Positions 33,406-41,267 of a DNA stretch of 51,706 nucleotides are shown one piece after another. Each line of letters begins with the position of its first letter. The first letter of the stretch is position 1. The notes under the pieces were generated by a model. That model searched no databases. It was not told the DNA's origin and was given only the letters and a program-made list of their open reading frames with translations. Both the position numbers and the translations under genes were made by a program. Source of the DNA: a virus; the IMG/VR virus record IMGVR_UViG_3300007276_000067, positions 1 to 51,706 of that record, one strand, 5' to 3'.

Positions 33406-33837
33406 ATGAGCAAGAAGATTAAGGACACTAAGTTAGGGGCCTGGTTAAGAGACAAGGCTCCTAGCGTTCTTGGTACTGTGGGTGACCTATTACCTGACCA
33501 AGGAGCATTAGGACTTGTAAAAAACCTCTTAGATAAAGAGCCCAATATCGATCCTGCCGAGGCGCAGGCAAAGATAGATGCAGAGGTGCGATTCCAAGAG
33601 AACGTAACGGAACGGTGGAAGGCTGATATGGGGAGCGATATTAAACTCGCCAAACTAATACGGCCCGTCACCCTGATTACTTTAATGGTAATGTTCTGCC
33701 TAACTATGGTGTTTGACAGTATGGACAATTGGCCATTCAACGTCAAAGATAGTTACATCGATTTATTGCAGATACTAATGCTCACCTCGTTCGGTGCATA
33801 CTTTGCAGGAAGAACGATCGAAAAAACAAAAAGATGA
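33406..33837 (+). CDS. Holin, three-transmembrane-type (GTA holin-like)
   Basis: From the ATG at 33406 the 143-residue protein reads MSKKIKDTKLGAWLRDKAP, an amphipathic charged helix, then RFQENVTERWKADMGSD. Two clear membrane helices follow (PVTLITLMVMFCLTMVF and a second, YIDLLQILMLTSFGAYFAG), ending with a basic KKTKR-like tail. This layout, with the conserved ERWxxD...R segment before the first helix, matches the GTA-type 3TM holin family. A TTG at 33364 in frame is rejected because it overlaps the likely promoter. The stop overlaps the next ATG (ATGA), coupling lysis and export genes. Confidence 0.8.
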   Translation: MSKKIKDTKLGAWLRDKAPSVLGTVGDLLPDQGALGLVKNLLDKEPNIDPAEAQAKIDAEVRFQENVTERWKADMGSDIKLAKLIRPVTLITLMVMFCLTMVFDSMDNWPFNVKDSYIDLLQILMLTSFGAYFAGRTIEKTKR

Positions 33838-35957
33838 GATCCCTACTTGCACTGATGTTGCTCCTCCCAAGCATAGTGCTGGGACAGAGCTGGGTAATTG
33901 TAGAACTTCAAACAGACCAATACGCACTCGAGACCAGTTGGGTAATCGTACAAGACAACGAAGTCATAGAAGAGTCAAGCACTTACGCAAGTAATTCATA
34001 CAACGAACAGCTTGTCTTTCTCTCCCCAGGTAACTACGAGTTTATCATATACGACAGCTTTGGGGACGGGATCTGTTGTGGATTTGGGGAAGGATGGTTT
34101 GCCCTTAGTAATGCGTGTCAATTAGATACAGCAGTATACGACTTCAATAGTCCAGAACTAATACTCCCATTTGAAGTATTCCCTTGCCCGCCCCCAATCT
34201 TTGGATGTACAGATGCAGCAGCTACTAACTATAATCCTTGGGCCAACGTCTCTCTCCCATGTCTGTATCCTCCTCAACCTTGTACCGACGGAGAAACCAC
34301 CATCATTGTAACAGTAACCCCAGACACATACGCAGGTGAAATTAGTTGGGCTCTGCAGTCTAACGGAGTAGAGGTATTGTCCGAGGACGAGTATAGTATC
34401 GTTGGTCTCCCAATTACACATGATGTTTGCGTAGCTGTTGGAGACACCTTAGTACTAGAAGTATACGACACGTTTGGGGATGGGATGTGCGGCAGCTGTT
34501 ACGGAGGAGTCGACGGGAACATCTCTATAACTACGCTATGTCAAGATACGCTATACTATATAGGAGATACTACACAATACTTAACAGCTTCTAGCGAACC
34601 AATCGCAGTAGAAGAGTGCCTGCTTAATGTAGTGCAAGGGTGCACCGATCCAAACTTTACAGAGTACAATCACTTAGCAGAAACAGATGACGGGTCTTGT
34701 GCTACAGAAGTAATACTAGGATGTACAGACCCAGATGCATTTAACTTTAACGAAGATGCAAACACCTTAGAAACGCAACCGTTTTGTATGACCCTTTTAA
34801 CATTAACAGACGGAGCGGGTGACGGATGGTTTGGGAGCTGGTTAGGTGTTGTGCAAGGGGACGAGATATTTGGCCCGTTCCAAATGGGTCCTAATGACGG
34901 GACGGAAGAGCAGTTTTTTATCCCGCTGTATTCAGGAGAGCCTATCGAAGTAATGTTCTTTACAGGAGGTAACGCCGAAACTACTGCAGCACAGTGCGGG
35001 TTTTTCTTTACTAGTCCTACAGGAATCTTTATGGAAGCAGGAAGTAATCCTTGGACAGACGCAATAAAGAAGTTCCCATTTAAATACGAAGGCGTCCCAT
35101 TCTGCCAAGACTTCTGCATCGAAACAATTGTTGGGTGTACTGACCCTGATGCATGTGACTATAACCCAGAAGCAAACGTCGAATCAGAGTGCACTCTCCC
35201 AATAGAATTCTATAACTGTGATAATCAATGTGTTACAGATTCGGACGGAGATGGTGTATGCGATGAGCTAGAAATAGTTGGGTGCATAGATGCTACAGCA
35301 TTTAATTACGACCCTACTGCTACAGATAGTGGAGACTGTGAGGACATTGTCTTTGGGTGTACCGATCCCACACAGTTTAATTATAACGAGGAAGCAAATA
35401 CAGATAATGGAAGTTGCGTAGAGTTCATTTACGGATGCACTGATCCAGAAGCAATCAACTACGACGAAGAAGCAAATGCTGATGGGGGCGGTTGTATTGA
35501 CGTACTAGAAGGGTGCATGGACACTGACGCCTACAACTTTAATGAAGATGCTAATACTGCAGATAATGAGCAGTGCTTATATGATGCAGGATGCATAGGA
35601 GAGCCAGGCGATCCATACTGGGGGAATGACCAGTGTTACTCATGGGTAATTAGTGTCGACCCCTACTGCTGTGAAACTAGTTGGGATGACGTATGTATAG
35701 AAATGTATGGGTATTGCGGAGACGGATTGACAAACATACCCGAGCTCTCTGAAAGAATAAACATATACCCAAACCCAACAAGAAGAGATATATACGTACA
35801 AGCTCCACAAGGTAGCATAACTACTGTGTACAATTCTATAGGCCAAAAGATTGTAACAACAAGTAATTCACAAATAGAGCTCCCAAGTGCGGGAGCGTAT
35901 ATCGTAGTAGTAACATACAACGGTCGAGTTGTCAAACAAACAATTGTAAGAGAATGA
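33834..35957 (+). CDS. Secreted repeat protein with T9SS type A sorting domain
   Basis: The 707-residue protein has a signal peptide (MRSLLALMLLLPSIVLGQS), so it crosses the inner membrane by Sec. Eight GCTDPxAxNYxxxAN-type repeats, each with two cysteines, lie at residues about 124-570. They are mixed with three DxxGDG domains near 74, 215 and 327 and a calcium-type DSDGDGVCDELE motif. The last 75 residues have INIYPNPTRRDIYV, VYNSIGQKI and GAYIVVVTYNGRVVKQTI, the T9SS type A C-terminal signal. Bacteroidota use this signal to export proteins across the outer membrane and anchor them. The gene overlaps the holin stop and the next start by ATGA, so it belongs to the phage transcript. It probably coats or leaves the infected cell. 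Confidence 0.88.
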   Translation: MRSLLALMLLLPSIVLGQSWVIVELQTDQYALETSWVIVQDNEVIEESSTYASNSYNEQLVFLSPGNYEFIIYDSFGDGICCGFGEGWFALSNACQLDTAVYDFNSPELILPFEVFPCPPPIFGCTDAAATNYNPWANVSLPCLYPPQPCTDGETTIIVTVTPDTYAGEISWALQSNGVEVLSEDEYSIVGLPITHDVCVAVGDTLVLEVYDTFGDGMCGSCYGGVDGNISITTLCQDTLYYIGDTTQYLTASSEPIAVEECLLNVVQGCTDPNFTEYNHLAETDDGSCATEVILGCTDPDAFNFNEDANTLETQPFCMTLLTLTDGAGDGWFGSWLGVVQGDEIFGPFQMGPNDGTEEQFFIPLYSGEPIEVMFFTGGNAETTAAQCGFFFTSPTGIFMEAGSNPWTDAIKKFPFKYEGVPFCQDFCIETIVGCTDPDACDYNPEANVESECTLPIEFYNCDNQCVTDSDGDGVCDELEIVGCIDATAFNYDPTATDSGDCEDIVFGCTDPTQFNYNEEANTDNGSCVEFIYGCTDPEAINYDEEANADGGGCIDVLEGCMDTDAYNFNEDANTADNEQCLYDAGCIGEPGDPYWGNDQCYSWVISVDPYCCETSWDDVCIEMYGYCGDGLTNIPELSERINIYPNPTRRDIYVQAPQGSITTVYNSIGQKIVTTSNSQIELPSAGAYIVVVTYNGRVVKQTIVRE

Positions 35958-36997
35958 GATACATTATAGCACTATTATTATTAGTTCCTACAATTAGCTG
36001 GGGACAAAGTGACTTCTATAAAAAAGTTCTTAGACGTGCTACTTTCTACGCAGCAGTCAACGGGGGCAATTCTGTCTCTGATCAAGAAACCTACTCTGTC
36101 TCTACAGGAGCACTACAAACAGGTGTAATTAAAACTCCATTTGATTACTCACTTACATTAGGGGTTAGAAAAATAGCTAGGTTTGGGTACGAGAACAGAG
36201 CTAACGTATTCTACAACGGAACAGAAAAAACTTATGGTGATGCTGCTACCGTTGGAAAATATGACGGGTTCGAGTTCCTGGCGGAAGCGGACTGGAGGAG
36301 GCAGCAGGGGCGGAATTTTCTAGACCAAGATTACTTTATTAGATATGTAGACAATTGGTGGTTAGCAAAAGCAGAGTACCTACAAGATGGATTTGCAGAC
36401 GTAAAATACTTTGAGTCTTCGCAACGAGCACGACTTAAGATTGGGAAAAAGTTTTCTTTAAACCTTGGCGTCGTACAAAGAATATCAGAGCCTTACGGCT
36501 ACGACCCCTTACAACAATGGGTTCTCCCAAACAACCAGCTGCACTACACAGCGCTTGCAATCCAAGAAGGATATAGCATAGATGTTAATACAGGAGAATT
36601 CTTTGATCAGAATGGGAACCTGGTGGCAAACGATCCTGCAATATGGGAACAAGTAGTAATCCCAGAAGTGCTAGATAACTATGTAACAGATAGGCGAGCA
36701 GAACTCCCAAGTATATGGATGCATTCTGCTGTAGTAGGGTTTGACTTCTACCACTACACAAAAGATTTTTGGATACACTCTTGGGGAAATATCATGCCCT
36801 TCCATTTAAACAGTGGCAATGAATTTTCATACCACAACTTTGTGAATGGGAATCAATGGGTAGACACCGGAGCTGGAATAGTCTTTGGTTCTAAAATAAC
36901 CAAAAGCTTGGGGGTGTTTGCAGAAGGAAGATACAACAAATATTGGAACAGAGAGTGGCACGACTTCTCCATAGGGTTAAACTACATACTACTATAA
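35954..36997 (+). CDS. Probable outer-membrane beta-barrel protein
   Basis: Signal peptide MRYIIALLLLVPTISWGQS, then 328 residues of aromatic, alternating beta strands without a membrane helix. The C-terminal strand is HDFSIGLNYILL, typical of a barrel closing strand. It starts in the ATGA shared with the T9SS protein gene and ends TAATG with the next gene. It may sit in the outer membrane as a receptor mask or a partner of the exported protein. No specific family recognised; some Bacteroidota phages carry similar proteins, as far as I can recall. Confidence 0.65.
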   Translation: MRYIIALLLLVPTISWGQSDFYKKVLRRATFYAAVNGGNSVSDQETYSVSTGALQTGVIKTPFDYSLTLGVRKIARFGYENRANVFYNGTEKTYGDAATVGKYDGFEFLAEADWRRQQGRNFLDQDYFIRYVDNWWLAKAEYLQDGFADVKYFESSQRARLKIGKKFSLNLGVVQRISEPYGYDPLQQWVLPNNQLHYTALAIQEGYSIDVNTGEFFDQNGNLVANDPAIWEQVVIPEVLDNYVTDRRAELPSIWMHSAVVGFDFYHYTKDFWIHSWGNIMPFHLNSGNEFSYHNFVNGNQWVDTGAGIVFGSKITKSLGVFAEGRYNKYWNREWHDFSIGLNYILL

Positions 36998-37281
36998 TGG
37001 CACAACATATCAGTGAGAACACTAAGATTACTTTAGATCTTAAAACAATTGGGTTAGCGGTTACGGGATTGGGGGCATTGATAAGCATGTGGTTTGTACT
37101 GCAAGCAGATATTGAGGAGGCAAAAAAACTACCAGAGCCTACAGCCCCTGAAATCACACGTATGGAATTTGACATGAAAGACAAACTAGTACGTCAAACT
37201 ATTATGACTACTCAAGAAGATGTCACAGAAATAAAACAAGACATCAAGAGGATTGAGGAGAAAATAGATCAACTTAAATAA
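36997..37281 (+). CDS. Membrane-anchored coiled-coil protein, 94 aa
   Basis: Start at the ATG of TAATG (36997). One membrane helix, IGLAVTGLGALISMWFVL, lies near the N-terminus, then a Pro-rich hinge (KLPEPTAPE) and a C-terminal coiled coil (VTEIKQDIKRIEEKIDQLK). The layout of anchor, hinge and periplasmic coiled coil resembles an inner-membrane spanin or a holin accessory protein. In the holin operon a lysis role is plausible but not shown. Confidence 0.65.
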   Translation: MAQHISENTKITLDLKTIGLAVTGLGALISMWFVLQADIEEAKKLPEPTAPEITRMEFDMKDKLVRQTIMTTQEDVTEIKQDIKRIEEKIDQLK

Positions 37282-37288
37282 ATGAGAA

Positions 37289-37657
37289 ATGAAAACCTTA
37301 CTCTCTGTTATATTATCCCTACTGCTATTCTCAACAGCCGTGTATGTAAACACGCCTGCAGAAGAAGCTAAAATTTGCACATCTGGGGTGTGCGTAGTAG
37401 AATTCAATGCTAACTTTAATCAACAAAACGCTGTTCCTTGGATAGAGAAATTAAATGACTGTGAGACTGGGAGAGTGGATATTGCCGCTTCCCCTGACCT
37501 GCAGCAAAAGCACAAGATTGTAGTTGTTCCTACCATTGTCGTATTTAACGAAGGTGAAGAGATAACACGATTTCAAGCCAACATTATGATGACAATGGAG
37601 GCCACTGAAGATGAAGTGCAAGAAGCGGTTGACGAGATAATCTTGAACGACTTTTAA
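37289..37657 (+). CDS. Exported thioredoxin-fold protein without CxxC
   Basis: Signal peptide MKTLLSVILSLLLFSTAVYV, then a thioredoxin-like core: VCVVEFNANFNQQNAVPWI, the strand KIVVVPTIVVFNEGEE with the family's cis-proline, and a C-terminal helix. The active-site WCxxC is missing; the only cysteines are CTSGVC before the first strand and one in NDC. It therefore cannot be a standard oxidoreductase. It could be a periplasmic chaperone for the Cys-rich export protein encoded two genes earlier. Its TAA overlaps the convergent gene's stop. Confidence 0.7.
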   Translation: MKTLLSVILSLLLFSTAVYVNTPAEEAKICTSGVCVVEFNANFNQQNAVPWIEKLNDCETGRVDIAASPDLQQKHKIVVVPTIVVFNEGEEITRFQANIMMTMEATEDEVQEAVDEIILNDF

Positions 37658-39429
37658 CGAAAAAGTGTGACGCTCCCGTTGAGATTTAAAACATCTCCAG
37701 AGTATCCTCTTGCAGTTAAAGTCCATACGTATACCCCATCTGCGGCATAGTGCGTATCCGATAAACTCTCTCCCTCCCAACGTACTTCGGGGTCATCAGT
37801 CGACCACACTATATTGCCCCAACGATTGTACACTACTAAGCTCCAATCTAACCAGCAGGTGTAGGACTCTGACACTGCATAGAATGTATCGTTGATTCCG
37901 TCATTGTTAGGGGAAAATGCATTGGGTACAAATACTGATCGGCAGTCATTGCCCGTAAACCCATTTTCACAAGGGAGACCAGTACTGCAGTCGACTAATA
38001 CGTCATTGTAAACAACGTCGTAGATAGTATCGGTTTGGTAGATGTACTCATACACTACAACCTCCTGCATTAATGTATCTACTTGAGTAATGTACAAAGT
38101 ATCAACCAAGGGGATCTCTAACGTATCCGTCACATAAACGTACTCTATGTCTATCTCGGTGACAATAACTGTGTCTAATACATTGACATAGATGGTGTCA
38201 AATACATCTACGTAAATAGTATCATAGAAGTAATACTCCCACGGGATGTAAACCGTGTCTAGCTGCAAGACTGTTACAGTATCGGGTGGCAACTCGACAT
38301 ACTCTATCAGGGTATCAACCTCTAACAGAACAAGGGTATCTTGAGGCAACTCTACATACTCTACAATGGTATCGTACGTCGCCACATATAACGTATCAAA
38401 CTCATATAGTGTAGTGTATATCTCTACTGTATCAGGTACGCACTCTACTGGGCACTCTGGTATCTCTGGTAGCCAAACAGTTTCATTATTATTCCCTGTA
38501 ATAATCTCATCGTTTACACTATCGACACTGATAACAAACAAACTTCCCGGACCATCCATTTCAAAGAATGGAGTAGTAAACGTTTGCCCTTCTCCTGGTG
38601 GTATTTCGTACGCTCCAAACAACTCCGAGTCAAAGCAAACATAATAGTCTTCATTCCAAAGCTCTATGCAATACTCAGTGATTGGCTCATCCCCATTATT
38701 ATATACAACGTATTCAATATTGTAGAACGCTTGATCCCCGATGCAGCCCGTAGTAATCACTACATTAATAATCTCAGCATCTGGTGCAGGAGGAGGGGGA
38801 CAAACTATCACCGAGTTATTTTCCGGAGCTACATCGGGATAAGCTTGAGTGCTGCCCCATGGAGTACCATCACCATTAACACCAGTAGTTGCCCAACCTC
38901 CTTCGGATGCATAGTATGTCTGAGAATAATTAATCTGCCATACTACAAACTCTACACACTCGTCTAAGCTGTGCCAATAGTCTATGTAGTCAGGAGCACA
39001 GCAGCTCATAGACCCCGTAAGAAAAGGGTCGTTAACACAGTCTGTACCGTACGGGTTATCCAGCTGCATGACAACTACATCCCCAGTCTCTAAAGGCATG
39101 TCAATGTCATAGCTGTTTGCCCAGTTGTTTGGCATCGAGTTAATGCTAGGACCATAAGTCCAACCTAAATGGTTGGAGGTGGGAGACATATCGCAAGGGC
39201 CTTCAGCATCTGGATCCCACGGGATATCGTATCCTGGAACGTGTATCCCAATCATAAGCATATTGATTGCGGAGTTTGTGCCGTTATAACCCTGAGCACC
39301 GCATCCTTCTGAATTAATTACTTCGACCGTAACCTCATAAGTATTGACGTCGACTCCCGTAATAGCCACATCGCACTGAGCACCAGTTACAAACGGGATA
39401 AATAGTAATAAGAGAAATACTTTTTTCAC
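37654..39429 (-). CDS. Secreted stalk protein with T9SS type B (gliding) C-terminal domain
   Basis: Start at GTG 39429 with signal peptide MKKVFLLLLFIPFVTGAQC. Residues about 25-330 are beta-rich, Cys-containing adhesin-like domains. Residues about 340-480 are a long series of DT(I/V/L)Y-type repeats, probably a stiff stalk. The C-terminus contains FVPNAFSPNNDGINDTF, VYNRWGNIVW and DGVYVWTLTARGY, the gliding-motility-associated type B signal of the T9SS. It lies opposite to the late genes around it and shares TTAA with the convergent thioredoxin-like gene, without a terminator between. This looks like an accessory gene inserted in the late region; it would be displayed on or released from the host surface. 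Confidence 0.88.
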   Translation of the reverse strand: MKKVFLLLLFIPFVTGAQCDVAITGVDVNTYEVTVEVINSEGCGAQGYNGTNSAINMLMIGIHVPGYDIPWDPDAEGPCDMSPTSNHLGWTYGPSINSMPNNWANSYDIDMPLETGDVVVMQLDNPYGTDCVNDPFLTGSMSCCAPDYIDYWHSLDECVEFVVWQINYSQTYYASEGGWATTGVNGDGTPWGSTQAYPDVAPENNSVIVCPPPPAPDAEIINVVITTGCIGDQAFYNIEYVVYNNGDEPITEYCIELWNEDYYVCFDSELFGAYEIPPGEGQTFTTPFFEMDGPGSLFVISVDSVNDEIITGNNNETVWLPEIPECPVECVPDTVEIYTTLYEFDTLYVATYDTIVEYVELPQDTLVLLEVDTLIEYVELPPDTVTVLQLDTVYIPWEYYFYDTIYVDVFDTIYVNVLDTVIVTEIDIEYVYVTDTLEIPLVDTLYITQVDTLMQEVVVYEYIYQTDTIYDVVYNDVLVDCSTGLPCENGFTGNDCRSVFVPNAFSPNNDGINDTFYAVSESYTCWLDWSLVVYNRWGNIVWSTDDPEVRWEGESLSDTHYAADGVYVWTLTARGYSGDVLNLNGSVTLFR

Positions 39430-39494
39430 GTAGCTAATATATAACTATATTTGTGACTACTATGAATTTAAGGTACCCAAATAACCGTAAAACT
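39430..39494. promoter_or_regulatory. Divergent promoter region between T9SS-B gene and DUF5675 gene
   Basis: On the plus strand TATATTTG (39446-39453) fits the -7 consensus TAnnTTTG; 19 bases upstream is TTTT, not TTTG. On the minus strand TATATTAG is a weaker match just before the GTG at 39429. The leader GTAAAACT before the ATG at 39495 matches the TTTAAAACT before the capsid gene. Confidence 0.5.
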
Positions 39495-39965
39495 ATGCAG
39501 CTAGAAGTTGTAAGGTTTAGCTCTCAAAAAGACAGTACACTTGGACTGCTATTTGAAGTCACAGACGCAAAAAGAGAATTTTTATGTTACACGCTAGAGG
39601 ATGAGTACAGAGATGACAAAGTCATGCACGAAACACGTATCCCAGCAGGGACATACGAAATCACACTTAGGACTGTGGGCGGCTTTAATTCTAGATACTC
39701 TGACAGGTTTGCTGATATTCATAAAGGGATGTTGTGGGTTCGCGATATACCTGGTTTTGAGTATATTCTTATCCATTGCGGTAATGATGATGATGATACT
39801 AGTGGGTGCTTACTCTTGGGGAACACGCAAACGGAAAACATAATGTCCGACGGGTTTGTGGGCAGTTCTAGTGTAGCGTACAAAAGAATATACACAAAAG
39901 TAGCAGACGTACTTGAGAAGGGTGAAAAAGTAGAAATTTCTTATATAGACTTTGACACTATATAA
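39495..39965 (+). CDS. DUF5675-family protein (possible cell-wall enzyme)
   Basis: I take the ATG at 39495 (MQLEVVRFSSQKDSTLG), the usual start pattern of this family, rather than upstream GTG or ATG codons. Conserved features are CYTLEDE, VMHETRIPAGTYEI, FEYILIHCGNDDDDTSGCLL and a C-terminal basic segment. The IHxGN...TxGC pattern recalls the active-site region of L,D-transpeptidase-like folds, and members are common near phage lysis genes. An endolysin or peptidoglycan-processing role is therefore plausible. No other endolysin is visible nearby. Confidence 0.7.
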   Translation: MQLEVVRFSSQKDSTLGLLFEVTDAKREFLCYTLEDEYRDDKVMHETRIPAGTYEITLRTVGGFNSRYSDRFADIHKGMLWVRDIPGFEYILIHCGNDDDDTSGCLLLGNTQTENIMSDGFVGSSSVAYKRIYTKVADVLEKGEKVEISYIDFDTI

Positions 39966-39981
39966 GTTTCCTTTATATTTG
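39951..39981 (+). promoter_or_regulatory. Consensus Bacteroidota promoter before the groES-like gene
   Basis: TTTG at 39951-39954, exactly 19 bases, then TATATTTG at 39974-39981: a full match to the primary sigma factor consensus of the Bacteroidota (TTTG / TAnnTTTG). Transcription should start near 39988, 11 bases before the ATG at 39999. It overlaps the last codons of the DUF5675 gene. Confidence 0.8.
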
Positions 39982-39998
39982 CTGCAAAGCAAACTATT

Positions 39999-40286
39999 AT
40001 GGGAACCAAATTGAATTTTAATCCTACTCGAGACTGGGTAGTATTTAGAAGTCCTAGACAAGAAACAACCGACTCCGGTATTCACTTGTTAGGCGATGCG
40101 CAAAAAAACATAAGCACTAACATTGTAGAGATCCTGGAAGCAGGTCCAGACTGTGTGATGGTTAAACAAGGAGACACAGTTCTTGTGCATCCAGAGTCAG
40201 GAGCTCTTATCATAAATCTCGACAAGAAAGAGTATGCATGTGTTAATGAATTCCAGATTGTAGGCGTTATCCCAAAGAACGCGTAA
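39999..40286 (+). CDS. GroES-like co-chaperonin
   Basis: The 95-residue protein follows the whole GroES layout: NPTRDWVVFRSPRQETTDSG (first strand, then the mobile-loop region), STNIVEILEAGPD (VxxVGxG-type turn), VKQGDTVLVHPESG, and EYACVNEFQIVGVIP at the C-terminus. Phage versions (T4 gp31, RB49 CocO) pair with host GroEL to fold the capsid protein. Position in the late block, ahead of terminase and capsid genes, fits that. The mobile loop lacks the usual GGIVL and reads SGIHLLG. Confidence 0.85.
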   Translation: MGTKLNFNPTRDWVVFRSPRQETTDSGIHLLGDAQKNISTNIVEILEAGPDCVMVKQGDTVLVHPESGALIINLDKKEYACVNEFQIVGVIPKNA

Positions 40287-40289
40287 TTG

Positions 40290-40532
40290 ATGAACGGGAC
40301 AGTCACTCTCCCGCTAAAAGACTTTGATGAGCTACGAAGCTCAAGCAAAGACACTCAGGATATGCAGAAGAAACTAAGTCGAGCCGCTAAGGAGATTGAA
40401 GTTTTTTTGTCTTTCTTGTGCACGCGGGAAAACATTCAGATATACGTGGATGAATTTAACAACCAGTCTTCTCAAGCTACAATACACATTGTAGATGGGA
40501 AAGCTAAAGTGCGAATCAATGAAAACACTTAA
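40290..40532 (+). CDS. Hypothetical protein, 80 aa
   Basis: Start at the ATG at 40290; the TTG one codon earlier is less likely. It has VTLPLKDFDELRSSSKD, a helical middle and a beta hairpin ending in VDGKAKVRINENT. Not recognised. Overlaps the next gene by 14 bases. Confidence 0.65.
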   Translation: MNGTVTLPLKDFDELRSSSKDTQDMQKKLSRAAKEIEVFLSFLCTRENIQIYVDEFNNQSSQATIHIVDGKAKVRINENT

Positions 40533-40839
40533 GATAGAAGTAGATTCTACACTCAAGTATCTACAAGTATTTAATGGTATACTAGAGCTTACAGACAAAG
40601 AGCTACTAGTATTGTCAAAGTTCATAGATCTGTCGGATACAATAAATCTATGCTCTACAGATAACAAGAGAGTAGTTGCAGATAGTTTAGGTATTAAAGA
40701 TTACAATACTCTAAACAACTACGTAAAGAAGTTAAAAGACAAAGGGGCCATTAGAAAAACAAAAGACGGATACAAACTGTCTCAGATATTAATGCCTCAG
40801 AAAAACATTAACCTGCAAATATTTTATACAAATGGGTAA
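40519..40839 (+). CDS. Winged-helix DNA-binding protein
   Basis: From the ATG at 40519 (MKTLKIEVDSTLKYLQV) the 106-residue protein has LTDKELLVLSKF, VVADSLGIKDYNTLNNYVK and KLKDKGAIRKTKDGYKLS. This is a clear helix-turn-helix with a wing, like phage replisome organisers or small regulators. It lies in a string of overlapping small genes before the terminase and may act in late regulation or in packaging-site recognition. Confidence 0.7.
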   Translation: MKTLKIEVDSTLKYLQVFNGILELTDKELLVLSKFIDLSDTINLCSTDNKRVVADSLGIKDYNTLNNYVKKLKDKGAIRKTKDGYKLSQILMPQKNINLQIFYTNG

Positions 40840-41092
40840 GCTGTCTGTACGTCAAATGCTAATAAACTTCAAAGATGAGGTTATACGATACGCAAGAGAA
40901 GGAGCACCACACGTGTCAGATACAGCGTATGAAACTAGATTGTCTACCTGCACTAGCTGTCCTCATCTAGAAGAGCAACGCTGTGGTATGTGTGGTTGTG
41001 TAGTAGAAGAAAAAGCAAAATGGGCAACATCTAACTGCCCCGATAATAGATGGGAGGATGAAGGAAAAAATAATAATTCAGAAACTAGCTAG
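40832..41092 (+). CDS. Small zinc-binding protein
   Basis: The 86-residue protein contains CTSCPHLEEQRCGMCGCVV and a later NCPDNRW, so CxxC...CxxCxC plus one more cysteine, a probable zinc ribbon. It resembles small phage proteins of the DUF6171 type. Overlaps neighbours on both sides by eight and 35 bases. Confidence 0.7.
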   Translation: MGKLSVRQMLINFKDEVIRYAREGAPHVSDTAYETRLSTCTSCPHLEEQRCGMCGCVVEEKAKWATSNCPDNRWEDEGKNNNSETS

Positions 41093-41267
41093 TGAGCATA
41101 ATTTGCCATTACACAAAGTAGAAGAAGCTGTTTACTTTCAATTTAAGTATGCAGCGGATGTCATGCGTGCAGGAAACTTTGAGTCAGTGCGACTCCCATT
41201 TCTAGGCAAGTTTCACGTAAGAAAAGGAAGATTAAAATACTTAAATGAAGAACCTAATAACAGCTGA
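41058..41267 (+). CDS. IHF/HU-like DNA-binding protein
   Basis: The 69-residue protein matches the helical half and beta start of the HU/IHF fold: QKLASEHNLPLHKVEEAVYF and VRLPFLGKFHVRKGR, the latter equivalent to the FGxF turn. The DNA-embracing arms are shortened, as in the small IHF-like proteins of crAss-like phages, where this gene also precedes the terminase. It probably bends DNA for packaging or late transcription. Confidence 0.8.
   Translation: MKEKIIIQKLASEHNLPLHKVEEAVYFQFKYAADVMRAGNFESVRLPFLGKFHVRKGRLKYLNEEPNNS

Noticed and set aside
33834-39429. T9SS cassette as host contamination or assembly chimera
   Set aside because: Start/stop overlaps join the genes to the phage holin, and typical phage genes lie on both sides; read-level data would still be the final check.
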